From Bidens hawaiensis (Eukaryota; Streptophyta; Magnoliopsida; Asterales; Asteraceae), in NCBI GenBank assembly GCA_021521415.1, contig JAIQDT010003862.1, positions 124,001 to 188,000 on the forward strand: DNA of 64,000 nucleotides, given 5' to 3'. The notes under the pieces are model-generated. The model searched no databases and was not told where the DNA came from. It saw only the letters and a list, made by a program, of their open reading frames with translations. The position numbers and the translations under genes are program-made. Positions 11,525 through 24,146 of the stretch are shown here, one piece after another; positions within the stretch are counted from its first letter, which is position 1, and the number at the start of each line of letters is the position of its first letter.

Positions 11525-11859
11525 GTCGTACCATTTTGTACCAAGTGAATTTGACTCGTCGACAACAGGCAAAAATCAACATCGTTAAAGATTATTTCCG
11601 ATGCCAATTCGGGGAAATCCTAAGGGGTGAACGGGGCACCATGCATTGTTATTTTGTTAGTGAGTTATATATCGATCGGTTACATCTGCATTTGACAATC
11701 TCACCATCGTGGATTGTAGAGAGGTCGACTGAGAGTTGTGATCTTCAAGCCCGATCACTCCAGCAATATTCTTTTGTTTTCGACGGTGATCCTTTTGGGT
11801 TTCATATGGACTTGATTAACCCACGCGGGTTGAACAAATTCGAAAAAGGAAGGGGATAA
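11525..11859 (+). CDS. Unrecognised ORF, possible terminal exon or gene relic
   Basis: An open frame follows a plausible intron acceptor (CTATTCTAG at 11516-11524). It reads TRRQQAKINIVKDYFRCQFG, then EILRGERGTMHCYFVSEL, and ends with a stop at 11857-11859. I recognise no domain. Amino-acid composition is plausible for protein and the GC content is higher than nearby, but no upstream exon was identified. It could be a fragment of a host gene or of a transposon. Confidence 0.2.
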
Positions 11860-13838
11860 TTGTGTATTATAGAGGTAGAGAACTAGAGATGTGTGTAGTT
11901 TGCAATGTGGTACGTGGGCTTATTTTTATACAAGGTACTTTGGGTCAACCCGATCAGATTTCGGGTAAATCGGGTTGGGTTTTAAACTAATTTTAAATAT
12001 ACATTACTAACTTTAGACCCTAATGAATGCTATTAGTTTTAAATATCTCAATAAATGCTGATTAATGTTGTTAAATACTTAACGAATGTTTACTATCGTT
12101 ACTAACATATGCTAAATTACTAATTTGTTAAACATTATATATCCCTATTAACCGAGTATAACCCAGTTGGGCGTCCTAAATCTTCAAACCAGTTACAAAC
12201 CGTCTGTTAAAAACGATTAAGATAATAATTGTGAGATTTGCCACCTCCTATTTCGCATAATACACCAAGCCCACAAAAAGAGTCAACAACAATCCTCCCA
12301 AGCAAATCATATAACCGGTTATTTATATACATGTTATTAATCGAACTTGTTTTTGATCAACACGGTCAAAAATAACTAGTTTGAACCGGTTTCCAACGAT
12401 GAAAACCCATAATCTAGGAAACCGGTTAGGGTATTACCCGGACCGGTTTAAAAAAAACCATTTTTAAGTTAAATAAATACCAGTATATAAATAAATATCA
12501 AAAAATTAAAAATAACTAAGAAAACATGTTTTTTAATTGTTTATAACTAGTAATAGTATTAACGGCACCACGTTGTGGTGGGGGCATAACACCAAAGAAA
12601 ATAACGTTAAAATGTTTTATCAAACTTGTGTGTTGATGGGGCGTTAGACCGTGCTTTGCGGCAGGACTATTAAATTGAACAGGGAAAGATAAACGTGTGG
12701 GGACCAAAATTGAAAGTAAAAAATTGTTGTGGTTAAAAATGAAAAATGTTTTGTAACAACCTTGTAAAAGATGAAAAGTGTAAGAATTAAAAGAATTTTT
12801 TTTAAAAGTGTAAGATCAAAATTATAAAAAAAGGTTAAAAAAAACTTTTATACACATAACACAAACCTTAATGCACACAGAAGTTTACAGTTGTATATAT
12901 AACATAATATAAATAAACTTCAACAATTATGATAAATGCTTAAAAAGAACATAAGTAACTTTCGACATTAATTATGTGAGAGGTTTTGTGTTTAGGAAAT
13001 CGATTTATTGGGCACCAATGTTTAGATCCATCTTCTAATTTCTATTACTATTTGTCTGGGCCGACATATCTTTATCATTCAAAGAATTGCAATTGGGTCT
13101 CAAGCCATGATTTTTTATTAAAGTTAACTTCTTTTAATCCTTGTTTTATTCCTAAACCTAGGTGTATAAAAGTTTTGCTTTTGTCAATGGACCACCACCC
13201 CATTGGTTCCGTCTTATAATAACATACGGTCTCAAGACATGTTGATTCCATCTTATAATCACATACCACCAAATCATTATAAGTAGTATTTGTACCGAGT
13301 TGCGAGAGCGGGGTTTAACATGTTATCCAATAAAAAAACATCATTACATAAATAAAATTAATTAAGAAATAGTATACGAGCTCGGGCTCAGGTTTTTTGC
13401 ACCCCTACAAATTACTTGAGTCACTTCCTCAGTCCTACTAATAAGATAGTGATAATAAATCTACCCTACAACACGAATTTTGGATTCCAGTTTCTAAAAT
13501 TTAATTTGGTTATTATGTGAGGTTGTTTCACACAAACAATTTGTCTATTAGGATATGCTTTTCAAAACCTGTCATGACATGCCCTTTAGTACACCATTCA
13601 TTTGGACATTTGACATCAAGTTATAACAATCCTTCACCATTCGCATCCCGACTGGTCTCCTTTCTCTTCTCTATCATTACAACCTTTCTAGCCTGCAAAT
13701 TCAGTACACCACCAACAGATTATATCGCACATCGACCAAAAAGAATACATGCAAGTTGTATCCCTATCCTCATTGCTTATCACCATACTCTTCATTGATA
13801 ATTTTCTATTTTTCCATAATGCTTTTGGACATGCTTCA
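11860..13838. other. AT-rich intergenic sequence with hAT-like AACCGGTT motifs
   Basis: 12310-12455 carries several AACCGG/CCGGTT motifs like the subterminal repeats of the hAT elements in this window. It is probably a degraded hAT end, but no terminus or target duplication was found. Nothing else was recognised. Confidence 0.4.
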
Positions 13839-13839
13839 A

Positions 13840-14300
13840 AGGTACCTATTTTATGTTTGACTTATTTCAAAATTACCATTTTGATGCTAACCCATTTTAC
13901 GTATTTCAAAATTACCAGTTTATTATTTCTATTAGCCCGCTTCAAAAACACCTATGTTTTATATTAGATGACCAATCCACAGGCTTTGCGTCCAGAAACA
14001 GACATGAGGTTTCAAAAACTTTGTAACATAGGAGAAAGTTTATGTGCTCACTTCACTTTAAGTTCACTAATATTGGCAATTTATCTTAGTAAAAAATATA
14101 TGTTTTTTTTATCATTATACTTTACTCACGTCTGTTTTTTTGACATGTTTCAAAGTCCTAGTTTTTATTTGACCCGTTTCAAATTTACCATTTTAATCCT
14201 AACCCTTTTGAACCGGTTCAAAATTACTATTTATATTAATTGACCAGTTTCAAAGTTACTTTTTTTTTTTGTTGACTTGTTTCAAAAGTTACCTATGATT
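13840..14300. repeat. Degenerate minisatellite, TTTCAAA(A)TTACC type
   Basis: Phrases of the form TTGACCCGTTTCAAAATTACC recur at irregular spacing of about 30-45 bp with much divergence. Short open frames here are by-products of the repeat. Confidence 0.6.
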
Positions 14301-17300
14301 TTACTCATCCATTCTTAAAATTGTTTGCATTTCAAAAGAATATAACTGACAATTGATTCAAGGCGATCATATCCAAACTGGCCTTCCCAATCTAACAAAA
14401 ATAAAATAATGATGATTTTTTGATTTATATTATTCAGTTCAAGAGAGTGATATTTTTTAGTTCTTTCATTTTCGAACACGACAATATACAACCTTAGAAT
14501 AACGAAATTCATACGGAGTGATTACCTTTATCACCAATGGAGGCGGATTTGTAACTTGAAATCTTTATCAAGTTTTTGAATTCTCCTTGAGAATACATAT
14601 ATCCTGGTAATCAATCACACACAAAAAGTTACGTAACGATCACTAGAGAAGAGATTTTGTTGACGGGAACAATTGAAGCTAACACCACAGATAATTCGAG
14701 AACAAATGCGGGCGACAATGGTCCATACCACCACCACTTAGGGTTCTGAAATCGAACCCGACAACAATATGTAACGACAGGCCGTGCAATTGTAGTGAGT
14801 CAAAAGCAGATGCCCTTGACTAAAACAACGGGTGAAGCGTGTAAAGCAGAGAACAAAATAATGATGTCTACTAACAACCCTCAAAGCCAAAACCAATGCC
14901 AAATTGTACATGTGAAACAACTTGATGTACAACACATCAATGCCAACTTCACCCAAAATTGTTATATTACTAGATTTTGGACCCCCCGGGGGTGCATCAC
15001 ACCGTGAAAAAAGAGACGTGCGTTGTGTTATTAACCCACATGCTGCGGCGGATTTGTGAGACGACAAAGTAAACTGACCGACCTATTACCCGACTTGTGA
15101 GGAGACATGCATTGCGAACAGGTAACTCAAAATAACCATATCAGTTTACAAAAGATCCAATCACATATGAAAATTGAATTTGGAAGTCAAACGAACAGTT
15201 TACAGAAGGATGTAATTACATAAGAAAATTTCAACATTGATAGTTAAACAGAACCGCTCTAATGTGAGGTTGGACACTTTAAAGCAGGCCAATTTTCTTG
15301 TTCCAGTATATGTCTACAGTTGAGCCCTTTATTACAAAGCCTTTAGGTTTGTGCTATTGAGTTCTAATACCTGTGCAAATTAGCGTTTCCGTCACTTGTC
15401 AGTACACGTTAATACTAATAACTTTATTAAAAAAAAGGTCAAAAAAAGTCGGCCTGACCTCGAGTGCTTTCGTAATACCAACCTCTGCAAGATCCAAATC
15501 CGTAGCGTTCATGTACGCATGACCCCAAGTTCCGATACCTGTGTAAATTATCGCCTCCACGTCAAGTGTCACTACACATTAATATTATTAATTTAATAAA
15601 AAAATATTAATGTGTATGGGTCTATCTAACCTCTAGTGCAAACCTATGGAGCCTTATAGGTCTTTCTAACCTCTAGTGCAAATCTTTGGAGCCTATTGCT
15701 AAGTAACTAAAAGAGATGTAATAGTGACATGCATTTTACATATACAGTGATGATGCTTTACAATCGTCATACGATGATGCGCTTTTTAATTTACTTATAT
15801 AAGCGAGTAAAATTGATTTTCGTTTAAAAAATTAGGCCAGCTAGTTATTAAACAACTTACAAAAGAAGGTAGAGAAAATGTGAATTAATTATTTGTGTCA
15901 TATATGCAGCAACTTCTTTTGATATTTTGAGACTCTACACTTATGTTTATAAAAAGGCCTCTTATGATACAGATGGTAAATATTTCTTTCTTAAAAGACG
16001 CAATACTTGAAACGTTTTGCAAAGTAAAAGGAGACCAAAGGCAATGAACGAAGCATGAATGCACTAACAGTTTGTCAGCTATTAAGCTATATATCAGATT
16101 GCAACAAACCTAATTAAGCGTACCTGTTGAAAACATTGTTATTAAGAGCGAATTTGTTGCCGGGAGTGTTACTTAAAAGTTAATTAAACCTGAGCTTCAA
16201 TGAATCACTAAAAAAACAGATTAGTGTAAAAGTATCTTGGTGGAACTGGAAGATAACTATGTTAAGCATTTAATTAAGCTGTTGACATGTATGTCAAATA
16301 GATAAAGCAAAGTTAAGCATTTCATCGAACACCTAACATGCACCTCAAACATCAAAAAGCAACTACAATTTTATGAAGCAAATGAAAGAATAGGATTGTC
16401 GATAAAACCAAATCAACAACCCATAACCACTAATCTTCGGTGGAATTAGGCTACCGATATCAGCCCCACTACAGCCAAAAGACAACCTATTTGTAATTGG
16501 ATGGAGAAACGGTGAGTTACACGTTGCTGTAGAACCCAACAACCCATTTGTAATTGTCTAGGTACAAAATTGACTGCATGGAGTACCAATCAACTGCACC
16601 ACCGACCCCCAAAATTGTAATATTACTAGTAAATTTGCCCGCGCGCGTAGGAAAGCGCGTTCCAACGTTACGTGGTAACGTTAACGTATGAAATTTTCAG
16701 CACACCATTGACCTGCAGTAAGTTGAATCGATGTATATGTTTTCGAAAAGCTGTCGTTGTAGGCTAATGTTAGCTGCTAAACCTAACTATACTTGTTGAA
16801 GTGTAGGGCTACAATTTTTTAAATTTAAGTTATACCAAAACTGCCTTTTATTTGAATTGATTTATCAAATACCCATAACAAACCTTGAATCCAATATCTA
16901 ACAAACCATGAAACACATGTTTGAAAAGTATACAAAGCAAGTACAATATATTCATAATTGCACCCTTTGCGTTTTGAATTATACCTGTTAACTTTCTGAA
17001 TCTGATTTGTCTCGGAAGTTTACTTACTAAACCAGAACCAGAATTTCCTAGGTTGCCCCTCTGCACTAAAATGCATTTTGAATCTTTCAATCAAAACTTC
17101 AGTTTGCAATTTTAATCCACCTTTTGGTTTCTTGAATTTTAGTGTCAAACTCATAACCTTCACCAACTTAGAAGCACTTCACAATCAATGTTTGTACCTC
17201 ATCTATTGCCATTTTTTCACCAAATCCCACTTCACTTTTGCTAGAACTCAATTCACCATATTGCCTTACTCTTTTATATATGTTTCGCTTCTTGTCAATT

Positions 17301-17448
17301 GTCACATCACGTGTGCAATCAACATAGCATTTCTCATGTACATATAGGCCTAGATGAATCCGGATTAAACTTTGGGTGCCTGTCATAATTTATATTCATA
17401 AACTTAAGAAGAATAAATAAACAATTTATATAGATATGTAACGATCAC
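14301..17448. other. Intergenic sequence without a recognised gene
   Basis: Two diverged copies of a segment with ATACCTGTGNAAATTA lie about 168 bp apart (15367 and 15535). 15615-15690 has a short ~40-bp duplication. No TIR domain or other NLR 5' sequence was found here, which matters for the truncated NLR at 25185. Confidence 0.5.
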
Positions 17449-18560
17449 TGAAGAGGTAGGTCCCAGCAGAGACCAGTTGGTCCCGCAAGACTCACCTTGA
17501 ACAGGGTTGTCTGCGCAAAGGCCATCTGCTCCCGCAGGACCCACCATGCTCATAGAATCTTACGCGCAGTACGCAAGCTGTACACGCAGGGAAAGCCTCC
17601 CAATGGTGAAGTACCCCGCCTGTTCCCGCAGTTGCGGATACAAGCCATCAGGGAAGGCTACCCGCAGACAGCAAGGCTACACGTACAAGATTAGCTACTT
17701 CAGCAGTCACGTGAAGGCATGAGCAAGGCAGGAACAATCCCGCCCAAATGAGCCAGTCTGATTCTGAAAGATCTTTTGTACCATACCTACCAAGGTATGG
17801 ATAGGACAGACGATCTGACCAGAACAACCCATGAGCCAATCACAGGGTGACAGCTCACCGACAACAGTGCGAGGAGGAGCACCCTCTAGTACTGTTTGTC
17901 ACTATTAGCCGCTGCCTACTCACCAACTCTCACTGTGGAGCAGGCGCAGCCTACAGTTGGTGGAATAGTATTACTGTTGGCCGTAACCTATTCACCAACC
18001 AGCATGGCCTGCGTACAATCCACAGTCAGTAGGACGTGCATGGTCTACAGTTGGTGGAATAGTGCAGCCGACTTTATTACTGTTGGCTGTAACCTACCCA
18101 CCAACCAGTATGGCCTGTGCGTAATCCACTGTTGGTTGAACAGGAATACTATTCAGCCGGCTGTACCTTCTAGAAAACCTACCTTCGGCTATAAATACTC
18201 CAATATCTTGGAATGGTAAGATCATCTACTATCTCGTATAACTTACTTGATAATTGCTCTAATAGTATTCATATACTTTTATATTCAAAGAGCAATATAG
18301 ACTGATTCTCACGCCGGAGGGTGGTCACAAGGAGGAACCCCCCCCCTTCTCAGTGACGAGCTTACGGTGTCTGTTTTGCAGGTTCCCTAAAGTACAACTT
18401 ACTCTGCTGGACCTAACCTTCGTGGGAAACATTATCTAGCCCCCAGATTATCCATAATCTGCCCGGGGTCACTTACTCTGCTGGACCTAACCTTCGTGGG
18501 AAACATTATCTAGCCCCCAGATTATCCATAATCTGCCCGGGGTCACTTAGTGTTTCTTCA
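17449..18560 (+). mobile_element. Left LTR of a deleted Tat-like Ty3/gypsy element (1112 bp)
   Basis: It begins TGAAGAGGTAGG and ends GTGTTTCTTCA, giving the terminal inverted repeat TGAAGA/TCTTCA. The copy at 24147-25184 looks essentially identical, including every frame compared. This copy is longer because of a 74-bp tandem duplication (units at 18398 and 18472) near its 3' end. The left flank is ATCAC; the flank beyond the right LTR is GAGGT, so there is no shared target duplication. Immediately to its right is integrase sequence rather than a primer-binding site. Confidence 0.9.
18398..18545. repeat. 74-bp tandem duplication unique to the left LTR
   Basis: The unit starting CTTACTCTGCTGGACCTAAC is present twice here and once in the right LTR. 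It accounts for the whole length difference between the two LTRs. Confidence 0.92.
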
Positions 18561-19125
18561 CCCGCAAGGTAACGGTGAGGTAGAAAGAGCAAACAAGAGC
18601 ATCGTCGAAGGCATCAAGAAAAGACTCTTGGAACACAGATCCGGCTGGGTGGACGAGCTTCCGCACGTCCTTTGGGCAAACAGAACGCTGAAGAAGACCA
18701 GTACGGGAGAAACCCCGTTCAGTCTCACTTATGGCACTGAAGCCATGATCCCAGTCGAAATCGGTTTACCCTCACCAAGGGTCTTAATCCAACCAGAAGA
18801 CAATGATGCGGAAAGACGGTTAGACCTTATGCTAACCGAAGAGCGCAGAGACTTAGCCGCCGTGCGTGAAGAAAACTACAAACGACAAATGCAAAAGTAC
18901 TACAACACGCGGGTAAAACTCTGCAACTTCAAGGAAGGAGACTACATACTGCGTAACAACGAGGCTTCGAACCAACAACGCCCAGGAAAGTTGGCCCCGA
19001 TTTGGGAAGGGCCATACATCATCAAAGAAGTTCTGGGAAAGGGCGCGTACCGGCTCGAAAGGCTCGATGGCACTCCCATCCCTAGAACATGGAATGGAGC
19101 TCAATTACGCAAATGTTATATGTAG
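18559..19125 (+). pseudogene. Ty3/gypsy integrase C-terminal fragment
   Basis: The frame starts at the LTR border with HPQGNGEVERANKSIVEGIK, the end of the integrase catalytic core with its Glu (the E of the D,D-35-E triad). LPHVLWANRTLKKTSTGETP and FSLTYGTEAMIPVEIG follow. Its tail GKLAPIWEGPYIIKEVLGKG is the usual gypsy integrase C-terminal module, ending in RTWNGAQLRKCYM and a stop. Gag, protease, RT, RNase H and the rest of integrase are missing, so the copy is not autonomous. The last CA of the LTR doubles as the first two bases of the His codon, so the junction has at least 2 bp of microhomology. Confidence 0.93.
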
Positions 19126-19300
19126 ATCAATTCCAACTTGTAAAGAAAAGGCCTAGAGACACTTCTAATGGAAATGATTCTCCTTTCACGATGTATTGAT
19201 AGCTTGTAACCTATGAACTTCCCTTACGGGAAGAAGTAGTTGCGTGTGGAAGGCGGCAATACCCGCATAAACACAACGCCAAAATGTTAAAGTTCCTAAG

Positions 19301-19760
19301 GAAAACCTACACGCAGGTCAGATGTAGGTAAAGTTTAGCCATCCTTGGAAGTGCAAGTGACGGTCTTACCCGCACAATCACGAACAAGGAAGCCAAACTT
19401 AACTTACCGTCTACCACGTTATAAGGTTAACTTATGAACACTAAAAAAAAAAAAAAAAAAAAAAAGGGACAAGAAAAACCTACACGCAGGTCAGATATAG
19501 GTCTAAAGTTAAAGCCATCCTAGTAAGTGCAAGTGACGGTTACACCCGCACAATCACGAAAGAGGGAGCGAAAACTTTAGTCCATTATCAACCACGTTCA
19601 AAGGTTTAACTTAATGCCTTAGAAATTTTGAAAAACCTACACGCAGGTCAGATAAAGGGTAAAGATTAGCCATCCTACCAAGTGCAAGTGACGGTTTTAC
19701 CCGCACAATCACGAAGGAGGAGGCGAAACTTTAACCCATTATCAACCACGTTCAAAGGTT
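19301..19760. repeat. Three-copy ~157-173 bp tandem repeat downstream of integrase
   Basis: Copies start near ACCTACACGCAGGTCAGAT at 19305, 19478 and 19635. Each contains AGTGCAAGTGACGGT and CCCGCACAATCACGAA. A run of more than 20 A residues (19443-19465) lies between copies one and two. The array sits between integrase and the antisense gene. Confidence 0.85.
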
Positions 19761-19965
19761 CTTATTCTAAGCACTTGGGAAATTGCTAATTTAAACTAAG
19801 TATGCAAGTCATAAGTTTATAAAGCAAAGAACCCAAGGAAATAACAATCTTATACGCAAAGAGATTAATATTTCACAATCAATTACAAGGGCTGGGTAAC
19901 TACCCGCCTAAAAGAAATCTATACAAAGCTAAGTCTATCCTAGCAGCGGGAAGGGATCTTCAGGA

Positions 19966-22939
19966 TCAGGCTTCAGGGCCACCTCCGCTTGGGCCAGCAC
20001 CATCAGAGCGCGGCTGCCCAAGGAAAGCCTTAAGGATGTTTAGCCCATCATCAGCAGCAGCGACTTCATTCACCTTCTCCACCACTGGATGCGGGAAGGC
20101 AGCATACTGATTCACAGCTTGGTCATAAGCAGCTTCAGTATTAACATTGAATAAAGGGAAGTTGGAGGGCGGAAAGCCTCTCTCAGCAAACCCTAGACCA
20201 AGCAGGAAGCCAGTCTTCTGCCCATCCTCATGAGAAGCGTTGAGGGCTGCGCTCATTGCATCGTCGTAAGAGGTCTCTGAGAGGACCTGACGCACAACCT
20301 ACAAAAGAATACTTAGAACATTTTCTAATTACAAGCAGAAAGCGTAAAGAAAAAGAGGATACCTGAGGCAACGCTTCTCGAAGCAACCATTGGAGGGTAG
20401 CTTGACTTTCTTTACAAGCACGTTCGGCTCCGCTTTTATCAAGGTTGGCAAGTTGAACTTCCTTGGCGGCAGCTTCTTCGACGCTTTTGAGTTTCCTTTC
20501 AGTACGGTCAAGCACCCCCCTCTGGTCAAGGATCTCCTGCAGCTTCTTGGCATCTTCCATTGCCAAGGCGTCATGAGCATGCTGAAGAGCCTTTAATTTG
20601 CATTTAAGCTGCTCATTCTCTTCGCGAAGTGGCTCAGCAACAGCTTCAGCCTTGGCAGCCCTCTCAGTTGAGTTTCGCGCAGTCTCCTTGGCCAGCCGAA
20701 GCTGTTCATTCACAGCTTGGGCAGCCTTGGAGCGGGCCTCGAGTCGCGCCTGGACTTCAACCTCAAGGGCCTTGAATGCCTTCTCCTTCTCGGCTGCGGC
20801 AGCGGCCAACTGCCGGTTCTCCTCCCGAAGAGCCCGCGCTTCAGATATATCTTTGGCGCGAGCTGCTTTTAACTTGTCGTTTTCACGACAAAGCAGCTCG
20901 ACGCGGGGCTGCGTTCGGGCCTGGAGAACCCGAAGCTCATTGGTTAGCCTACCCTCTTGGTAGCTAGCCATGGCTTCCCCCAACGCACCATGAGGAGCAG
21001 CGTGGCGAGCCCAGTCCACGCACTCCACAGGGGTGCGAAGGGTTGTTCCTCGGCGTATGTTCCATCTTGGAACATACACTTCATTGGAATCCGACACTGC
21101 AAAAGAAACAAAGGCAGTTAGGAAAAGATGATAAAAATATGTAAAGGAAAAATAACCCTACGTACCTGTAGGGTCAATAACAGGCCGATAGCCGCCAAAC
21201 CCATCACCTGAACCTAAAGGAAATCCATCCAACAGGTCAGGCAGACGGGAAGGTGGCATAGATCGGCGGGAAGCCTGGCGCATACCTGAAGGTCCGGCCG
21301 TCGGTGCCGGTGGCGCAGGTATAGTGGCAGCCGCTGTGGTAGCCATGGTTGGCGCCACCTCCTCAGCAACAGTAACCGCCGGCTCCGTGAAAGATGCGGT
21401 AAAAATTGCACTCACGGCCGGCGGAGACACCTTCTCAGCTGGAACAGCCTCAGGAAGGCTGGAACCAGCGGAAGCAGGCGTAGACGCCTGGGTCGATGCC
21501 TCGGGAAGGCTGACCGAGCCTACCGTCATTGGCGGGGGAATACTTGCTCCAACTCCACCCTGGAATGCGTCAACATCCACACCTACACAAGCAAAAGTGT
21601 TAGAAGAATTTATTTTAAACAAATCTAGACAAGAATTATGGGGGTACTTACGGGGTTTCTTGAGCTTGAACGCACGGACGAGCGGGGGCGAACCCGATGG
21701 AGCCGGCCTCTTGCCACCAGTAACCGTCGTTGCCGCTGCCTCCTCGGAGGTGACACCTGCAGCCTCCGGAGCGGTGGTCTCTTCACCACCGGGCTTCCCC
21801 GCCACCTCTGCATTATCTGACTCCGAGTCAGATAGGACTACCGGGTCGGCCGTAGAGGCCACCTTCTCCTTGCCCTTCGCGACGGCAGCCTTTCTCTTCC
21901 GCACCAGTGGAGGACCTTCTGCGGATTCCTCAGAAGAAGAAATGTCATGAACTCCAGCAGCAGGCACAGCTTTGAGAGGTTCAGGGTGGAAGATAGGCTT
22001 ACCTGGCCGACGGTGGCTCAGGATCTCTTGGCCTGGCGGGTAAACCTCCACAAACCGACCCGCAGTCTGCTCGAGGATGGGCAACTCGTTCTCGTCCAGA
22101 GCACGAGTACCCATCCGCGCAGGACCATCTTCCTCCCGCGGATTCAGGAGCGACTGAAGATCGTTACCCTCTGAAATCAACAAGAAAGTTAGAAAAAATC
22201 GTAGTCAGCAAAAAAGAAACAAGACATACCATAAGGGGTAGAGTTCGAACCATATTCAAGGACGATCGGAACCTTATCCGCATTCGCCGCCTTCCACACC
22301 CGGCTCATCCCCAGCATCACCATCGCCGACTCCGGAAAACGGAAAACCGGGGACTGGACCCGGGATATCTTCGAAAACCATTCCGCCTCCTCGTAGTTAA
22401 GGGCGGGGAAGGTTCGGAAGCGCCTGGCCATTCTTAAACTTCATGGCGATGGGGACGGCGCGAGCGGATATGAAGAAGAACTCTCTTCTCCATGAGCGAA
22501 GACTCCGCTCGGTGGTACAAATCTTTAAACCCTTTATACGGGTTGTAAGAGTGTACCACCCCTGGATGCACCTCCAAGTGTAGAAGGTCATCAGACGGTC
22601 AACAAAGGGCTCAAGGCCCAGTATCCGGCACACCCACTCAAAGTGCCGGACCTTGGCAATGGCCATGGGGTGCACCTCTGTCAGGTGCACACCGTGCCTC
22701 TCCAGGACACGGTACACAAACTTTGTCAACGGAAACCTAAGGTTTCCGTAGACAAAGAATGCAGCATAAACCCCGATCTTGCCACTAGGGGCATCGTACA
22801 CAGTATGGTGGGGTTCAGGAAACTCAGGCTCGAGAGACTCGAGCATGAACTTCCTGACGATATACTGGTACAGATCGACAGGAAGAGAACACTGGCACTC
22901 GCCAGCAGTCTTCTGATCATCAGTATCATGAGAAGACAT
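19966..22939 (-). pseudogene. Spliced antisense gene of the Tat-like element (Transposase_28-like plus coiled coil), frameshifted
   Basis: Five minus-strand exons fit: 22939-22230, 22170-21652, 21582-21166, 21096-20363 and 20298-19966, with GT-AG borders and matching phases. Exon 1 (DLYQYIVRKFMLESLEPEFP, YDAPSGKIGVYAAFFVYGNL, FEWVCRILGLEPFV) resembles the plant 'putative gypsy type transposon' family (Transposase_28). Exons 2-3 are low-complexity, rich in Ala, Pro, Ser and Glu, with acidic patches. Exon 4 is a long Ala/Glu/Lys coiled coil (LREENRQLAAAAAEKEKAFK). Exon 5 ends in GQPRSDGAGPSGGGPEA. Extra antisense ORFs between integrase and the 3' LTR are known in Tat-lineage elements; their function is unknown. 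A frameshift near 22400-22440 breaks exon 1: the start frame ends at NLPRP, while homology resumes one frame over at RRFRTFPALNYEEAEWF. Confidence 0.8.
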
Positions 22940-24146
22940 GGTGGAAAGAAGAAAGTGATTTCGGGAAAATGCTTGCCTGAAAAGGGGAGTATTTGCCGGA
23001 AATCACTAAGAAGAAGAAGAAAGGTGAAGGTGTGAATTACAGATAACTCTCTCCCCCTTTATATAGTAATCGCAATTAATGCGGTGAATTTAATGCGGAG
23101 GAGAGAGAAATCAAAGGTGCAATGAAACTATGACACGTGGCAAAAAGCAGGCTGGCAACAGCTGTTGAAAGGACGTGTGCCAGTAAAATCACGCCCACGC
23201 GCCTGAAAAAACGACTGGAATGACCATGTTCTGTCACGTCACCATAACTTCCTGCACGTCCTGACACAGTCAGAAGAAACTGTCGCACGACGTTTCAGAG
23301 GTTTGGACTGTTCTTATCTTTTCACCAACTCTTCGAATTTCAAATTCAAAATTCGAAAATATTAAAAAGTAAGCGGGAAAATATCCCTTACCCCTTGGCA
23401 AACAAGTAACCGTAAGACGGCTGCGGGTACAGTGTTAAGGCAAAACCCTTCACATACCTAGCACCCGCAGGGAATTGAAGCCAAGAAAACCTTGGTAAAC
23501 AAGTAACCGTAAGACGGCTGCGGGTACAGTGTTAAGGCAGAACCCTTCACATACCTAGCACCCGCAGGGAATTGAAGCCAAGTACCCCGGCAACCAAGTA
23601 ACTATAAGACGGGTGCGGGTACAGTGTAAAGGCAAAACCCTTCACATACCTAGCACCCGCAGGGAATTGACGCCAGGAATACCTTGGAAGTAAAGTAACC
23701 GTAAGACGAGCGCAGGTACAGTGTTAAGGCAAAACCCTTCACATACCTAGCGCTCCGCTGGGAATTGAAACCAAGAAGGATCTTCTGGGCAATGCTTGCG
23801 GAAACGGAAGTAACATCCCCGCATAGCGGGAACGTCGAGAACTACGTTGTTTGAAGCTCCAAGATGGAATTGGTGGTCTTAACATAATTGATCACTATGT
23901 TCAAAACTACCAAAACCTCATGGAAAATACATACAACTGGGACTCAACGCTCCTGACTTGCGAGGAGGTTACAGACCTACCCGCATCATACCCAGAGACC
24001 AAGCAGGAAACTCGGGCATTTCTGCAAGTGACAAGGACTTCCCATGGAAAACCTTACAAAACCCTTTTCAAAACCCTTTGCTTAAGTCCAAAAGTTCACC
24101 TCACTTTATTAAACACGCATGAGAAGAACATTGGACTGGGGGGACT
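22940..24146. other. Non-coding 3' region of the Tat-like element
   Basis: It contains the presumed promoter of the antisense gene (22940-23100, with TATATAG at about 23060), a four-copy repeat (23404-23790) and a G-rich tract GGACTGGGGGGACT right before the LTR at 24147, which fits a polypurine tract. No further gene was recognised. Confidence 0.65.
23404..23790. repeat. Four-copy ~97-bp tandem repeat
   Basis: Copies begin at AAGTAACCGTAAGACGG near 23404, 23501, 23596 and 23693. Each contains GCGGGTACAGTG and CCCTTCACATACCTAGC. The fourth copy is the most diverged. The array flanks the antisense gene on the side opposite the 19301-19760 array. Confidence 0.88.

Noticed and set aside
16620..16700. 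GC-rich hairpin-like motif (GCCCGCGCGCGTAGGAAAGCGCG) suggestive of a Helitron terminus
   Set aside because: No matching partner end or target site was found; too little to call an element.
17497..18219. Several overlapping open frames, repeated identically at 24195-24917
   Set aside because: They lie in the two LTR copies; their identity reflects LTR identity, not conserved protein coding.
20390..20963. Plus-strand open frames opposite the antisense gene
   Set aside because: They are shadows of the minus-strand coiled-coil exon; composition and splice sites support only the minus strand.
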